Assembly (NCBI GenBank): GCA_021521415.1 | Contig: JAIQDT010003828.1 | Location: forward strand, 1-64,000 | Length of the DNA stretch: 64,000 bases | Origin: Bidens hawaiensis | Lineage: Eukaryota; Streptophyta; Magnoliopsida; Asterales; Asteraceae | Direction of reading: 5' to 3' | In this document: positions 11,910-23,172 of the stretch, piece by piece | Layout: each line of letters begins with the position of its first letter | Numbering within the stretch: the first letter of the stretch is position 1 | Translations under genes and position numbers: made by a program | Notes under the pieces: model-generated | Seen by the model: the letters and a program-made list of their open reading frames with translations, nothing else | Databases searched by the model: none | What the model was told of the DNA's origin: nothing

Positions 11910-14900
11910 ATGGCAGAAGAAGATAAACCCAAGTATGTTTTTGAAAAGAAGCATAATATGTGTGCACTTTTACAAGTTACACCTGAAAACGAGCCGGTGG
12001 CGCCAATGATTACATGGATGGCTAGATCAAATGTCAGCTTTGCTTTCACTGAATGTCCTGTTATCTACAGAAATCATTCACTGGATTTCTGGAGATCTGC
12101 AGAACTTGTTGAAGACATTAATGGAAAGAGAATCGAGGCAACTGTTGCAAGACAAGAAATACACATAACTGAGAGGATGATAAGAAGATGCCTGCGGTTG
12201 AATGATGATGATCATAATCATATAAACTTCAATACAGCACACCTAATGAGAATATTTGAAGAGACGATGGGTTATCAGGGAACTGTACATGATGGATAGA
12301 TTCAAAAGGGGATGTTTCCGATGCTTGATAGATTCCTCATTCACCATGTGATACAGGGGTTTGCTCCAAGAAAAGGATCATGGACTTTGATGAGTCATGA
12401 TTTAGCAAATGCTAATGTTGGGATTATGTATGATCTACCCTTCAATTTTTCAAAAATGATATTTGATGGGCTGGTAGCAAACTTGAAGAAGGCAGAGAAG
12501 GACAGGTTCTTACAATATCCAATGTTCCTGCAGATAATCTTTAACAGTGAATTAAGAGATCTGCCCACTATGGGAATTACACACCTACTGCAGAACCCTG
12601 ACACATACAAGAGGATTAAGAATCCAGGTGTTGCCAATAGATTCAATTCTGAAGTTCCATTTGAGATCTTGCCATGGTTGTTGAACCATGACTTCAATGT
12701 GATACCAGTGCCTGAGTTAAGCTCAGAGGAGGAAGGAGGAGATGGTGTTGAGAGTGATGATGATGAAGATGATAATATTGATGGAGATGAAGGAGGAGCT
12801 GGAGTTGGTATGAATGTTGATGCACCTGATCAGGGGGGAGCAACTTGAAGATCAAGAACAACCTATTCCAACACCACCACAATCACCACCAAACATTGAC
12901 CAACCCATTATACCATCACCACCACTAACTCCACCACATCAAACCACTCAATCCCCACCACAAACCCTAACCATAAGCCAACTTGAAACTTCAACACATG
13001 TATCACCAACACCACAAAAACCACCAACATCTAGCCCAATACACTCAGATCCATTCATCCCAAGCCCACCTCATACACTATCATCACCACTATCCACATT
13101 TCAAACCCACACCACAAATCCAGAACAGCCTGACTATGAACACTTTTCTACATCACCACCTACAACACCACCCACTGACACTGACCTGTTGACCCTGTTA
13201 AAAGCAAATGCTGAACTGAAGAGAAAGAATAATGAGGTGACAGAGGAGAATGTGATGTTGATAGAGAAGTTGGTACAAGAAAAATTGAAAATTCAAGCCC
13301 TGGAGCAGGAGGTTGAGAAGACCTCAGCTGCCCCAAAACAGGGGGAGAATGATAGTATACCAACTATCTCTGGTGTAGATGTTGAAACTGAAACTGTAAC
13401 AGTTGTGGAGACTGCAGACAGTTTGAAATTGATTATGATTGATTATGATGATGGAGAGGAAAGTAGTGAGGAGATGAGGATTGAGGACGATGAATATGAA
13501 GGTGATAGATCAGATGTGGGAGAGCAGGATTATGATTACAATGAAGAAATAAATGATGAAATGAGAATTATGGAAAGGGATGAATAGAATGTTGAAGAGA
13601 ATGTTGAGAAAGTGGATGAGATTGAAAAGACAAATGCTGAAGAAAATATAGCTACCACTGATGTGGATACTGATATTTTGACTGATGTAGCAACTAATGT
13701 TTTGACTGATGTGGCTACTGATATTCAAACTGACATTCAAACTGATTTAATGAATGAAGAAGATGCTTCTACTGAGGAGTTGATACTCACTGAACTAGAA
13801 ACTGAACAAACAGAAACCTCCAAGACTATAGAGCATGATGAAGAGATGGATAGACTGGATAGAGATATTGATGAAATTGAGCCTGAAATAGAAGAAGAGA
13901 TCCAGAGAAGGTTGAGTAAAGGAAAGGCTAAAGTGACTGAAAAAGAGCCTGTTAAGGCATATCCAGAAAAGGATGTTTTGTTCTGAGAAGATGCTGAAGC
14001 TGCTGCTGCTGCTCTAAGGGAACAAGAAAATATTTTGAGAGAAAAAAGGGACAGAGAGATACTGGCCCAAAATATGGACCCTGTAGAGTTGGCAGAGCAG
14101 GAAACTTTGATCAATCAAGCCAATCTTGCTAAAGAATTTATTGAAGAAGTGGCTGATCAAGATGTGATTGAGGCTCTAATAAATCTGAAGAGAAATGAGG
14201 AAGTTGATAACTCTTGGTGGTTAGTATGTTTCAACCACAGAGCCAACCAGAAAATGAATCTGAAATGCCCCCAAAAGGAACCTGAAAGGGAACCTGAGAG
14301 GCCAACTGGTGAAACTGTTGAAGAAATGATGGCTAACATCACCAGAATCAGGATGGAAAGAGCCAAAAGATTTGAGCAAGTGTATACAAGAAAGAGGAAG
14401 TTTGATGAACAGAATAGGAATGATGAGAGGAAAACAAAGAGAGGAAGATGGGATGAAAAGAATAACTGATACATTGAAACTCCTGATGATGATGGTGATA
14501 ATGATACTAGTCCAATCAGGGCAATTCCACTGCAGACATTGCAACCAGGTCAACAGATTCCAGGTGTTTCTGATGTCCCTGATAGAACTAAACAGAATCC
14601 AGATCATCCACCCTCAGATGAACCAAAGACAGATGCAGTTAATGTATCAACTGAAGAGGATGATGAAATTGATAATTCTGATGAAAACAATGATGATCAA
14701 GGGAAAGGAGGTGAAGCTGTTAATGTTGAATCTCCACAAGTTAAAATGACTAATGAGCAGAGAGCCAATATTGAGTTATGTATAAGATAAGCTAAGAGAA
14801 ATCATCCATTGGTTGTAAAGTTGAGGAGGTATGGCATAAGTTTTGAAACTTTGGCTGATCTTGATGATGATCAGTTGCAAAAGAGACTTGATAAAGAGAG

Positions 14901-16586
14901 AGATGGTTTCAAGAAATGGATGGAACAAAAGAACAGAGACTGCCAGAAATACAGAGAATATCTCAGAAGGCATAATTATTCAGAGAAGGATCTGTCTCAC
15001 TTCACAGTTGACCAACTCCAAGACCTTTACAACAGTGAAAGAGAAAAGGTGATTGAAAAATGTGTAAAGGAGAATGAGAAGATTGAAAAATTGGAAACTT
15101 TGAAAGAGAAGTTTAGAGGCATGTGTGGATACATACTTGAGAAAGGGTTGAAGCCTGAAATGGTTGAGAACCTAACCAGAGAATCAGTGGTGGATCAGTA
15201 CAATAAACTGAAGAGAAAAGAAAAATTGAAGAGGGTCCAAACTGAGAGCTCTACTAAACAAACTGAAACATCTGTCGAGCCTCCAATAAAGAGAATAAAG
15301 ATAATGACTCTGAGGGAGAAACAGAAGATACAAGGTGAAAAGGAAATGTCTAAGGAAGTTCCTATTGTTGAAACCCCTACTCCACAAGAAGAGAAGCCTG
15401 AACCTGAAGATGAACCTTCTGTACCTTGGGAAAATGAAGAGATGATCAACATTCTAAGGAATATAATGATTACTCAAAGGGGAATGGATGAAGCCTCTTT
15501 TAATTCCTTGGAAATGGAGGATTTGAAATACCTCTTCTATACCCAAAAGGCTAAATGGGAGAAAGCTCTAAGGGAAGGTGAGAACCCTAGATACTATGCA
15601 AATGGGAGTTTTGTACCTGCTGGTTTGTCAAAAACTCCTGGTATGGAAAAAATGTTGCTAGCTCTTAAAATGCAAGAGCAAATATTGTTGAACTTGCCAA
15701 TCTTCCAACTAAAATGGTAGAAGCAATCTACATCAAAACCTTTAATTTGGGGCCTAGAAAACCCAAGAAGTCTATTCATTTCAGGCCACCAATTTCAAGA
15801 AGATATCCACTAGGTGGAAGAGGTGAAGGTGGAAGAGGTGAATTAAGTAGATCTGCACAACAAAGAACAACAAGACCACAATCAGATGTGGATCTTCCAA
15901 GAGAAATTTACTATGATTCTGTGTGTGAATGCTTAAGGGTGATTATGGAAAGTAGAAAACTAAGAGATATAGTTATGAGGAGTGATTTCTATGAATATAC
16001 TCAAGAACAACTAGAAATGATGGTCACACTCACTTTTTATGATTATAGAAACAGAAACAGAGTGGCTGGAAGACAAATGAATGATCTCTCTAAGTTCTTA
16101 AGAGATGAAGCTGACAAAGGATTCAGATTCCTAAAAGAAAAGAGAAACTGGAGAACTGCCCAACTTCACAAATCAAAGGGAAAAGCAAAGTTAAGAAGGA
16201 TGGACATAGCTGAAAGGAACTTCAAAATGAATGTAAGAGATAGGAATCCTTTGTCAAATATGAACACATGCATAAGTCTTGAAATTAGAATGACTCGCCC
16301 CAACTACACAGTCCAAAGAAATGGCATCATAACTGAAGTTGAATACAAAGAAAATGTTGACCATTATTTGTTGAGAAACTCTGATGGAAAAATACTGAGG
16401 ATTATCAAGAAGGATGAAGACTTGAATTGCTTACATGATGAAGATCTAATGGATATAAGGGACTTGGTTATACCAGAAGGTCACACTCATTATCGAGCCC
16501 TTGATATCTTTAAAATGAGAGCTGCATCAATAATAACAAACAGAAGACAAGCTGCCTACAATGCATGGAAGAGACAAAATTCCTAG
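11910..16586 (+). pseudogene. Accessory gene of element 1, ~1,550 codons, broken
   Basis: Large extra gene between RNase H and the 3' LTR; start ATG 11910 (peptide MAEEDKPKYVFEKK). The N-terminal ~310 codons form a folded-looking domain that matches the element-3 gene at 62296 (shared FSK-IF, YP-F-Q-I and MGYQ positions). Then come an acidic stretch, a Pro/Thr/Ser-rich linker (12850-13190), Glu-rich coiled coils (13200-15500) and a basic C-terminal domain (15714-16586; RGEGGRGE, then DHYLLRNSDGK). No signal peptide or membrane segment is visible, so an envelope role is unsupported. Breaks: TAG 12297, frameshift near 12830 in a G run, TAG 13585, TGA 13984, TGA 14467, TAA 14788, frameshift near 15700. 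Reading resumes in frame across every stop. Function unknown; the N-terminal domain resembles proteins misnamed synaptobrevin/longin-like in Asteraceae annotations (recollection only). Confidence 0.8.
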
Positions 16587-16740
16587 ATTAGGCTTTGATA
16601 TGTAATGTCTTCAGACGACATTTTAAATATGTAATTTTTTTGATGTTAATTGATTATGTAATTTGACTTTTGATTTGATGTGTATTTTGACTAAGTGTAA
16701 GTAACTTTAGAAATGTTTTGGGTCAGCTAAGGTGTTCCAA
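16587..16740 (+). other. Short 3' non-coding tail of element 1
   Basis: AT-rich 154 bp between the accessory stop and the polypurine tract, with repeated ATATGTAATTT. It could be the 3' UTR of an accessory transcript that ends in the 3' LTR. No ORF. Confidence 0.5.
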
Positions 16741-16753
16741 TCTAGGGGGAGAT
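16741..16753 (+). other. Polypurine tract, element 1
   Basis: TCTAGGGGGAGAT directly before TGTTGGCTC, the start of the 3' LTR. It primes plus-strand cDNA synthesis. The position fixes the LTR start at 16754. Confidence 0.85.
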
Positions 16754-17847
16754 TGTTGGCTCAAGAAATTGACCTAAAGAGGGGATTGTTAAGTCAAAGA
16801 CTTGTTCTATGTGACATATGGAAGATTGGAATCTTCTCAACCTCCTCAGGACTCTCTAAGTATGGATCCAGGCACACCTTAGACCTCCGAGCAAGCTTTT
16901 ACTTAGCCGGGCACGATATTTTGTCTATCGGGCAAGGTTATCTTCTGGAAGTCTTCTTTAGTGAATATCCGAGCAAGGTTTGCAAACTTGTGTATTACCA
17001 GGTAAGGTTCACTAGTTTATGCAGATCCGAGCAAGGTTCACTTTATCAAGCAGGTTTGTTCTTCATAGCCAAGTAAAGTTCACTTCCGAGTAAGCTTTAG
17101 GCTAACCAAGTTCATGAAACCAAGTAATTGGAAGACCGGGCAAGGTATTTATTAATAAATATGGTCCAAGTAGGCTTGATGATTTAATGATATATCTCAA
17201 GTATGATCGGGCAAGGTTCAACTTAAGCAAGGAACAGTGCTACCGAGCACACTTTGCTAATAAGCTTTTCTCTAGCAAAGGGTTGAAGGGACCATTGAAG
17301 AACAAGGTTGCTCGTAAGGGTTTGTCGGGCAAAGTCTGATAAAGCCGGGAAGATTGAAGTCTACCGGGTGAGTATTTTACTTGGTAAAATACTCTTCAAG
17401 TAAAGTCTACCCGGAAACTGATACCGAGCACACTTCTATGTTACCAAGTCCTGAAGGAAGGCAGAGTACACAGCGTACTCTGAAAATGAAGATTAATGCA
17501 AAGCCTACCCGGAAGACTTGTTTTACACTTAGAATATTTCTGAATATGTAATTTAAATATGTATTATCGGATAGGGTTTCTAGAAGGAATGACAACTATA
17601 AAGGAGTTGTCAGGCCTATAAATAGAATAATTTAGGGCACACCTCCTACGGTACACACAACAAGGCAGACAGACACATTAATTAAGAAAGAATATTGTGT
17701 GTGACGGCTGTCTTAATATAGTACGGATAAAACCTTCCTTCAAGAAACCCTAAATTGATTATCCACTTTGTATGATTTATATTATATAAATGGATTCTGC
17801 CTTTGACATGATTTGAGTAAGATCCATCTGAAATCGGGGACCTGACA
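16754..17847 (+). repeat. 3' LTR of element 1
   Basis: Begins TGTTGGCTC after the polypurine tract and ends CCTGACA; 1,094 bp. It supplies the LTR start missing from the 5' copy. Compared with the 5' LTR it lacks about 148 bp in two deletions near its right end (junction about 17794-17815). TATA box at 17617-17624 and hairpin at 17370-17394 are retained. Confidence 0.93.
17370..17394. other. Perfect 11-bp inverted repeat in the 3' LTR
   Basis: Same GAGTATTTTAC / GTAAAATACTC hairpin as in the 5' LTR, unchanged although neighbouring bases differ between the two LTRs. Confidence 0.8.
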
Positions 17848-17869
17848 TTAAATTTCAAAAGGTAATCAA

Positions 17870-18150
17870 TTTTAATTAAATAAGAAAATGTCATTCGTGT
17901 GATTATCACTCTGTTTCGTTACCAAACTGTAACGAATAAAGTGATTCGTTATCATGTAAATAGGTTAACAAAATAGACACAGCGAATTAACTATAAATAT
18001 TAACGAACTAAATTCCAGTTCGTTGTACATATGACGAATCCACAGTTGATTCGGTAAGAAGGTGATTCGCTGAACTAATTCGTTTATTTTCTTAACGAAT
18101 TGGACACGAAGCAGTTCCAATTCGCTAAGATTAACGAATGGTCAATAAAG
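17870..18150. repeat. AACGAATT motif array, element 2 spacer (proximal to element 1)
   Basis: About a dozen copies of AACGAAT, AACGAAC or their complements (ATTCGTT, GTTCGTT) in 280 bp, in both orientations, e.g. 17930, 17985, 18010, 18060, 18085, 18105 and 18130. The same motif fills the leader and 5' LTR of element 2 but not element 1. Confidence 0.75.
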
Positions 18151-18599
18151 ACTTAATCTTTGACTGTCCTGGTCAAAGTCAAAATTACATTAGAACACCG
18201 ACGGTCAACATGATAAAACCAGGTGTAATTATCCCATACTGATCGTTGAGTAATCGAATCCATAGGTTTAGCCAACTCGGAATTACAATACTAAGCACAT
18301 GATGTTGAGATTGAGGCTTAGCACCATGAAACTTGGAGAGTTTAACAGAGCCTAAAACCCCGAACACATACACATTCAATCAACCCAGCAAACAATAATC
18401 AAACTTTGATTAAAATCTTCCCAAGGTCTCGCAATCACATTCCGACCAAAATGAAATCAAAATAAACTATAATAACACAGTATGATGTCGATTAAGCAAA
18501 GAATCAGAAACTCGTAAAACCCCAATAACAAAATTGCATAATTAAACTATCAAAACAGTGTCATTTTTGACGTAAAGCACAAAGATGTTCTTATCTATA

Positions 18600-18739
18600 C
18601 CTTAGCAACACAATGGAATACCCAAAAGTTCGGATTCAAAGGTCGAAAATTCAGAGAAAAAATTTGAAAAGGGTGACTTTAGGTGTAAGGAGGGTGAAAG
18701 AACAGTGAAGGAAGAATCGTGTAACAGCTGTCCTTTATA
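18600..18739 (-). promoter_or_regulatory. Putative internal promoter, leader and splice donor, element 2
   Basis: On the minus strand: TATAAAGG (18739-18732), then a CT-rich leader (CTTCCTTCACTGTTCTTTCA), then a donor-like GCTAAG/GTATAG at 18600. The predicted first exon (~105 nt) is about as long as that of element 1 (~118 nt) and similar in style. The downstream gene is not in the window. Confidence 0.4.
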
Positions 18740-18799
18740 CACAGACCTTACACGCATCCCTATGTACGAACCAATCAGATTCGTTAGAGATTTAAATAC

Positions 18800-19040
18800 A
18801 ACTCAGCCGATTCGTTACCCTTATCTTAATATGTGACATAACGAATCAAAATTCAAATCGTGTCTTGATTCGTTAAACATGTATAACAAATTAAAATGCA
18901 AATCGTGTCTTGATTCGTTAAATATGCATAACGAATTGGATGTATTTCATTACAGAGTGCGGAATCGAATTAGAGACACGAACTAGATTGTAGTTCGCTA
19001 AAGGATACCCTAATTCGTTATCCATAAATAACGAATTAAA
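18800..19040. repeat. AACGAATT motif array upstream of the element-2 internal promoter
   Basis: Copies of TAACGAAT / ATTCGTTA, with a longer duplicated unit AAATCGTGTCTTGATTCGTT at about 18857 and 18900. On the minus strand it lies immediately upstream of the TATAAAGG at 18739. Confidence 0.7.
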
Positions 19041-19975
19041 CATTATTTAATTTTAAAAGAATAAATAACTTAATTAAATAAATTAAATAATAAATTAAAT
19101 AATTAAAATAAAATATAAATTAATTTTAAAAGAATTACCAAGGACCTTTATCCTGATAATCAAATACTTTAAAAATTTGTTTCACTTTTTGAAACTGATA
19201 AATAAATTATTTAATTAATATGTAAAAAGAAGAAATGAAAAATATTTTTGGTATTTTGTAATATATAAATAATGTTTTTACAAAAGAATCCGAAACAGAA
19301 AACATAAAATCTTTTTGAATTTTATATGATTTTCAAAAAAAATACGTATTTTTGTTGAGTTTGAGCAGAGAATCATATTGACCAAATTGCCCTTCCATCA
19401 CAGTTTATATTTCAGCGATATTATGACTGGTGTTAAGTCGGTCATTGGTATTGTTGTCCACTTAAATCTAATAACAAACTTTCAAGTGTTTTTGTGATAT
19501 GAGTAATTGGTTCAATTATTGCACAGAATATCAGAAACTATCAGCCTCTAATCTGTAAGGCCCCGTTACCGGTAGCACTACTTTCGTGTTGGATTTACTC
19601 ATAAACGCAGTTCTAAATATCAGAGTTAATTAAAACATTCGCGGAACATTAAAAACTTTCATAAAACATTTCGTAACAATCCAAAACTTGTCTTAAACAA
19701 ACAACTTGTCTTTCAAAAACAAAGTAATTAAAACATATCACGTCTTGAGCCTTCTGATGCCAGCCTCTTATTCAATGCCATGTGCCCCCTCAAGCGAGCT
19801 GCCTCATCCTACTCACCTGCGTGCATACTAAAAGTCAGCTACGCTGAGTGAGTTCTAGTTAATCATACATTATACAATACACACAAACTTATATTCTTTC
19901 AATCATACTTTCATACTTTCTTTATACTAACTCGCTTTCATATCTTACGTTATAAAGAGCATTACGTCCTACATT

Positions 19976-20290
19976 CCTCGAGTATTATTAGGGCTCGGTA
20001 CCCTCCTTCCTCGAGTATTATTAGGGCCCGGTACCCTCCTTCCTCGAGTATTATTAGGGCTCGGTACCCTCCTTCCTCGAGTATTATTAGGGCTCGGTAC
20101 CCTCTTTCCTCGAATATTAGTAGGGTTCGGTTCCCAAGTTCTCGAATATTAGTAGGATTCGATTCCCTCTTCGTTACCATACAAACATACATCATACCTC
20201 GAGTATTATTAGGGCTCGGTACCCTTTTCGTAACCATACAACCATACATCATACCTCGAGTATTATTAGGGCTCGGTACACTTTTCGTAA
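19976..20290. repeat. 33-bp tandem repeat inside the solo LTR
   Basis: Unit CCTCGAGTATTATTAGGGCT plus CGGTACCCTCCTT; period 33 bp with units starting at 19976, 20009, 20042, 20075 and 20108. Two later copies are separated by CGTAACCATACAACCATAC spacers. Related units occur in the LTR fragment at 63742-63910. Confidence 0.85.
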
Positions 20291-20819
20291 CCATACAACC
20301 ATCCTTTCTTTCTTTTATTAACTTTATCACGTTCATACACATAAGTATACATATCAAACATACCTTATACATAGCGTTACAACCTGACAGTACGTGCAAT
20401 ATCCGAAGATCGTTCACGTACCATCAAGCAATCATTCATACATTTCACATTATTCACATAAGGCATACACTTGTCTCTTAAGATAAGCGTATTAACAAAC
20501 ATATTGAGTATGCACATAGCCCCAAAAACATAACACATAAATGGGGCTAGAAACTCACCTGAATCCTGTTACGCTCTCCATTAATCGTTATTCTCTTCTT
20601 GAGCTGTGCACGGCTAACTGTATAATATTTACATGTATCAATTAACTACTACTACTACTCATGTTCTATTTCTATCTTTATATAACCCACAACGAACGGG
20701 GGTCCGGGGGCAGCGCCCTTGGCAGCGGGGTCTAGGGGCGGTAGCCCCTACTGGCTGGGGTCGAGCTGTCTTAACACATTTTTCATTAGGTTTTTAATTT
20801 ATTTTCTAATTTGCTAACT

Positions 20820-21045
20820 CCAGCGAACTTATCATTAAGCAAACTTAATAATAAGCGAACTTAACATTAAGCGAACTTAAGCATAGGCGAAGTTAGTGAT
20901 CGGCGAAGTTAACCCTAGGCGAACATATGCCAGGCGAAGTTGAGCATTAGCGAACTTAGCCTTAGGCGAAGTTATCATGGGCGAACTTGGCCTTAGGCGA
21001 AGTTAACCTTGCAGGAGAAGTTAAGCTTGCAGGCGAAGTTGCCCA
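20820..21045. repeat. GGCGAAGTTA motif array inside the solo LTR
   Basis: About 13 copies of AGGCGAAGTTA or AGCGAACTTAA at ~15-20 bp spacing. A short private motif array in a non-coding LTR, comparable in kind to those of elements 1-3. Confidence 0.75.
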
Positions 21046-21760
21046 GCTGCCGTCTCTGTTCAATCTTAATCCCCCACAATCATATTTGTTTTAACGTGAA
21101 ACTCTTGGATACGATATTTAACCAACTCGCGATCAATCCTATGGTCGTTTTTGGATATGGTTTGACCCGAAAACACATAAAGTTTGGACCTTTAAGCTCG
21201 AAACGTTCAATACTAGTTTAAGGGTTCATTTAATCGAGCCGTTTCCATTTCCGGGTTCATTACACTCATATTTACTATCAAGTTTACAACTTTATCTTTC
21301 GTTTATACTTGATCTATTCTAGGTTCAAGTTTCAAGATTAAACGTGTATAAAAATGTAAACTTTAAGGGGTCAAGAACATACCTTTAGTGCTCGTTTGGA
21401 TCTCGTTTAACTTGTTTATGCACTCTAGATCTCGTGTAATAAAGATCTAATACCAACTAACGTTCGTTTGGCCTCAAGCCCCTCTCGTCTCTCTCGGCCG
21501 TGTATACGGTGGTGTGTGGTGTGTGTGTTTTTGAGTGTGTAGAGATTAAGATGGAAATGAATGAGGGTTTAGGGTTTTAGGTTGGTTTAGGGGATATTTA
21601 TATCCCTTAAAGCCCATGGACCTAAGGCCCATTCCCATTTAACCCACCTTAATTAATCTAAGTCCATGATCCGTTCTTTACTCGATATTAATTAATTAAT
21701 AACGCGAAATCACTAAACGTAACTTTCTTTATTTAACATTATAATATTTAGGATGTTACA

Positions 21761-23172
21761 TAATCTCGGTTCAAGCTTGATTTGATTTTTGCCATATCAC
21801 CTCAACTGGACTTAAACCATTATATTGTTAATCAAAAATTTGTTTTTATAGAAATTTATGAGCAATGCATTGATTTTCTGTTATAATGAGTGAATATGCA
21901 CGAGTCCATCTGTCGGCTTACATACATTGTATCCCCTAGGGTCCGTTTCTTAATGATATTAAGACGCGCGCAAAGGAGGAACAATGTATGACTAACAGCG
22001 GATTTTGATCAAGTCAGTAATTTGGAAATTTGTACAAAGTACAACAGTGATCAAGTTTAATGACTTTAGGTTTGCTCTAAAAGCGAATGAAATATTCATG
22101 CATATGAATATCCAGATGATTAAGCCGCATAAAGACTCACAGTGTCCAGAACCTCACAGCTTGTTATTTGTTTTATATTATTTTTGGTTGATCAAACAAA
22201 TATAAGGCTTGAGTATAATAGGTTATTACATTTCTGCCATCCTCACCGAGACTTTTTCTAGAAACTAACATCCCTTTCAATTTGGCGTTTCTTTATGTTT
22301 ATATCACATACTTTACTCTACTTGTTTGTTTTAAGACCTACCAATGCACCAATGCAATTAAGCACGCAATCTTTTAAGCTTACTTCTTGCTGGATTTGGA
22401 GTCAAGATAATCAATGTACTATCATTTTCTCTTTTTGCTTCTAAAACTCAAAAATTTTGAGGAGCATAAAATAAAAATAAAGATAAATTTAATCGCCCCA
22501 GTTAACTTAAGTCTATAAATAAATGGTTGTTCTATCAATTCAGCAAATGAATAATAGGACCAAGACATACAAACATGCTTCACAAACTTAAATAACCGAC
22601 ATAATTTTCAGCGAGAAAATAATCTAAAAACGCATAACGAATGCCCCAACTATCTTCCATTATCAGGGAAATGGCTAACCCAATCATTTACAAGTAAATG
22701 TCAGGACCAAAACATATACAAGTATATTCCCTTTAAATGTATATAATTGACATAATTTTCAGCAAACGCATGCAAAAAATTTTTTTGTTTTTTTCTATTC
22801 ATACTTTAAAAAACACAATATTTTTGTCTTTTTCAATTCTCTTATAAACAAAAATAAACTTCACAGTCTTTTTGGATTTTCTGATTTTTCTGTAGAAACT
22901 TAAATCACAATCTTTTTGGATTTACAAATATTTCTATACAAATTTTAAATCACAATCTTTTTCTATTTTCAAATTTTAAAATGTTTTTGGTTTTTCAAAG
23001 AGAATTTTAAAGGAAAAACACTAAAAAAAGAAGTCACAATATTTTTGAATTTTAAGAATTTTTAATGTTTTTTTTATACAAACGAAAAACACAATCTTTT
23101 TGTATTTTATAGTTTTTCACCCCCTAAAACCAAAATAAATTTTAAAGGAAAAATGACAGAAAATAAAGATAA
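21761..23172 (-). other. Element 2 proximal 3' spacer
   Basis: Non-coding DNA between the RNase H stop and the solo LTR. The part at 21890-22200 matches 51400-51630 on the other strand (GTCATACATTGTTCCTCC on the minus strand), a spacer shared with element 3. The part at 22800-23130 carries about six copies of CACAATCTTTTTGGATTT-like sequence. No ORF is credible. Confidence 0.65.

Larger units (their letters stand above)
1..17847 (+). mobile_element. Element 1: giant Sirevirus-like Ty1/copia retrotransposon
   Basis: LTR retrotransposon in the order LTR, primer site, gag, protease, integrase, reverse transcriptase, RNase H, long spacer, accessory ORF, polypurine tract, LTR. The domain order PR-IN-RT-RH is that of Ty1/copia. 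The large Gag, the RT sequence type and the extra ORF after RNase H point to the Sirevirus lineage. The left edge of the window lies inside the 5' LTR: base 1 aligns with 16995 of the 3' LTR, so about 241 bp are missing and the full element would be about 18.1 kb. All coding parts carry stops or frameshifts, so this copy is not autonomous. The 5-bp target duplication should be TTAAA (17848-17852); its left copy is off-window. It appears inserted in the 3' spacer of element 2. Confidence 0.92.
17848..19553 (-). other. Element 2 distal 3' spacer with motif arrays and promoter-like segment
   Basis: No credible ORF. The segment 19380-19550 matches, on the opposite strand, the element-3 spacer near 51870-51990 (TAAGTGGACAACAATA), which assigns it to element 2. 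AACGAATT-type motifs are dense at 18800-19040 and 17870-18150. A minus-strand TATAAAGG, CT-rich leader and GT donor occur in between. The sequence left of the donor may be intron of an accessory gene whose coding part is off-window. 19040-19380 is A/T-rich filler. Confidence 0.6.
19554..21760. mobile_element. Solo LTR (2.2 kb) with perfect TAATC target duplication
   Basis: Starts TGTAAGGCCCCG, ends GATGTTACA (inverted ends TGTAA/TTACA). Flanked on both sides by TAATC (19549-19553 and 21761-21765). No internal coding region or second LTR, so it is a solo LTR left by recombination. The first ~100 bp match the sequence starting at 63319. Family not assigned; a Gypsy origin is likely from the LTR size. 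Confidence 0.88.

Noticed and set aside
11910..16586. Calling the accessory ORF an envelope (env-like) gene
   Set aside because: No signal peptide, furin-like site or membrane segment is visible; composition is charged and coiled-coil. Only the position matches Sirevirus env-like ORFs.
18185..18379. 64-residue minus-strand ORF as first accessory exon of element 2
   Set aside because: Lies downstream of a likely splice donor, no match to the accessory N-termini of elements 1 or 3; insufficient support.
19976..20290. CRISPR-like regular repeats
   Set aside because: Units are directly adjacent with no unique spacers, in plant LTR DNA.
19962..20417. 151-residue minus-strand ORF with repeated GGYRALIILEE
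   Set aside because: By-product of the 33-bp tandem repeat inside a solo LTR; 33 is a multiple of three, so the frame stays open.
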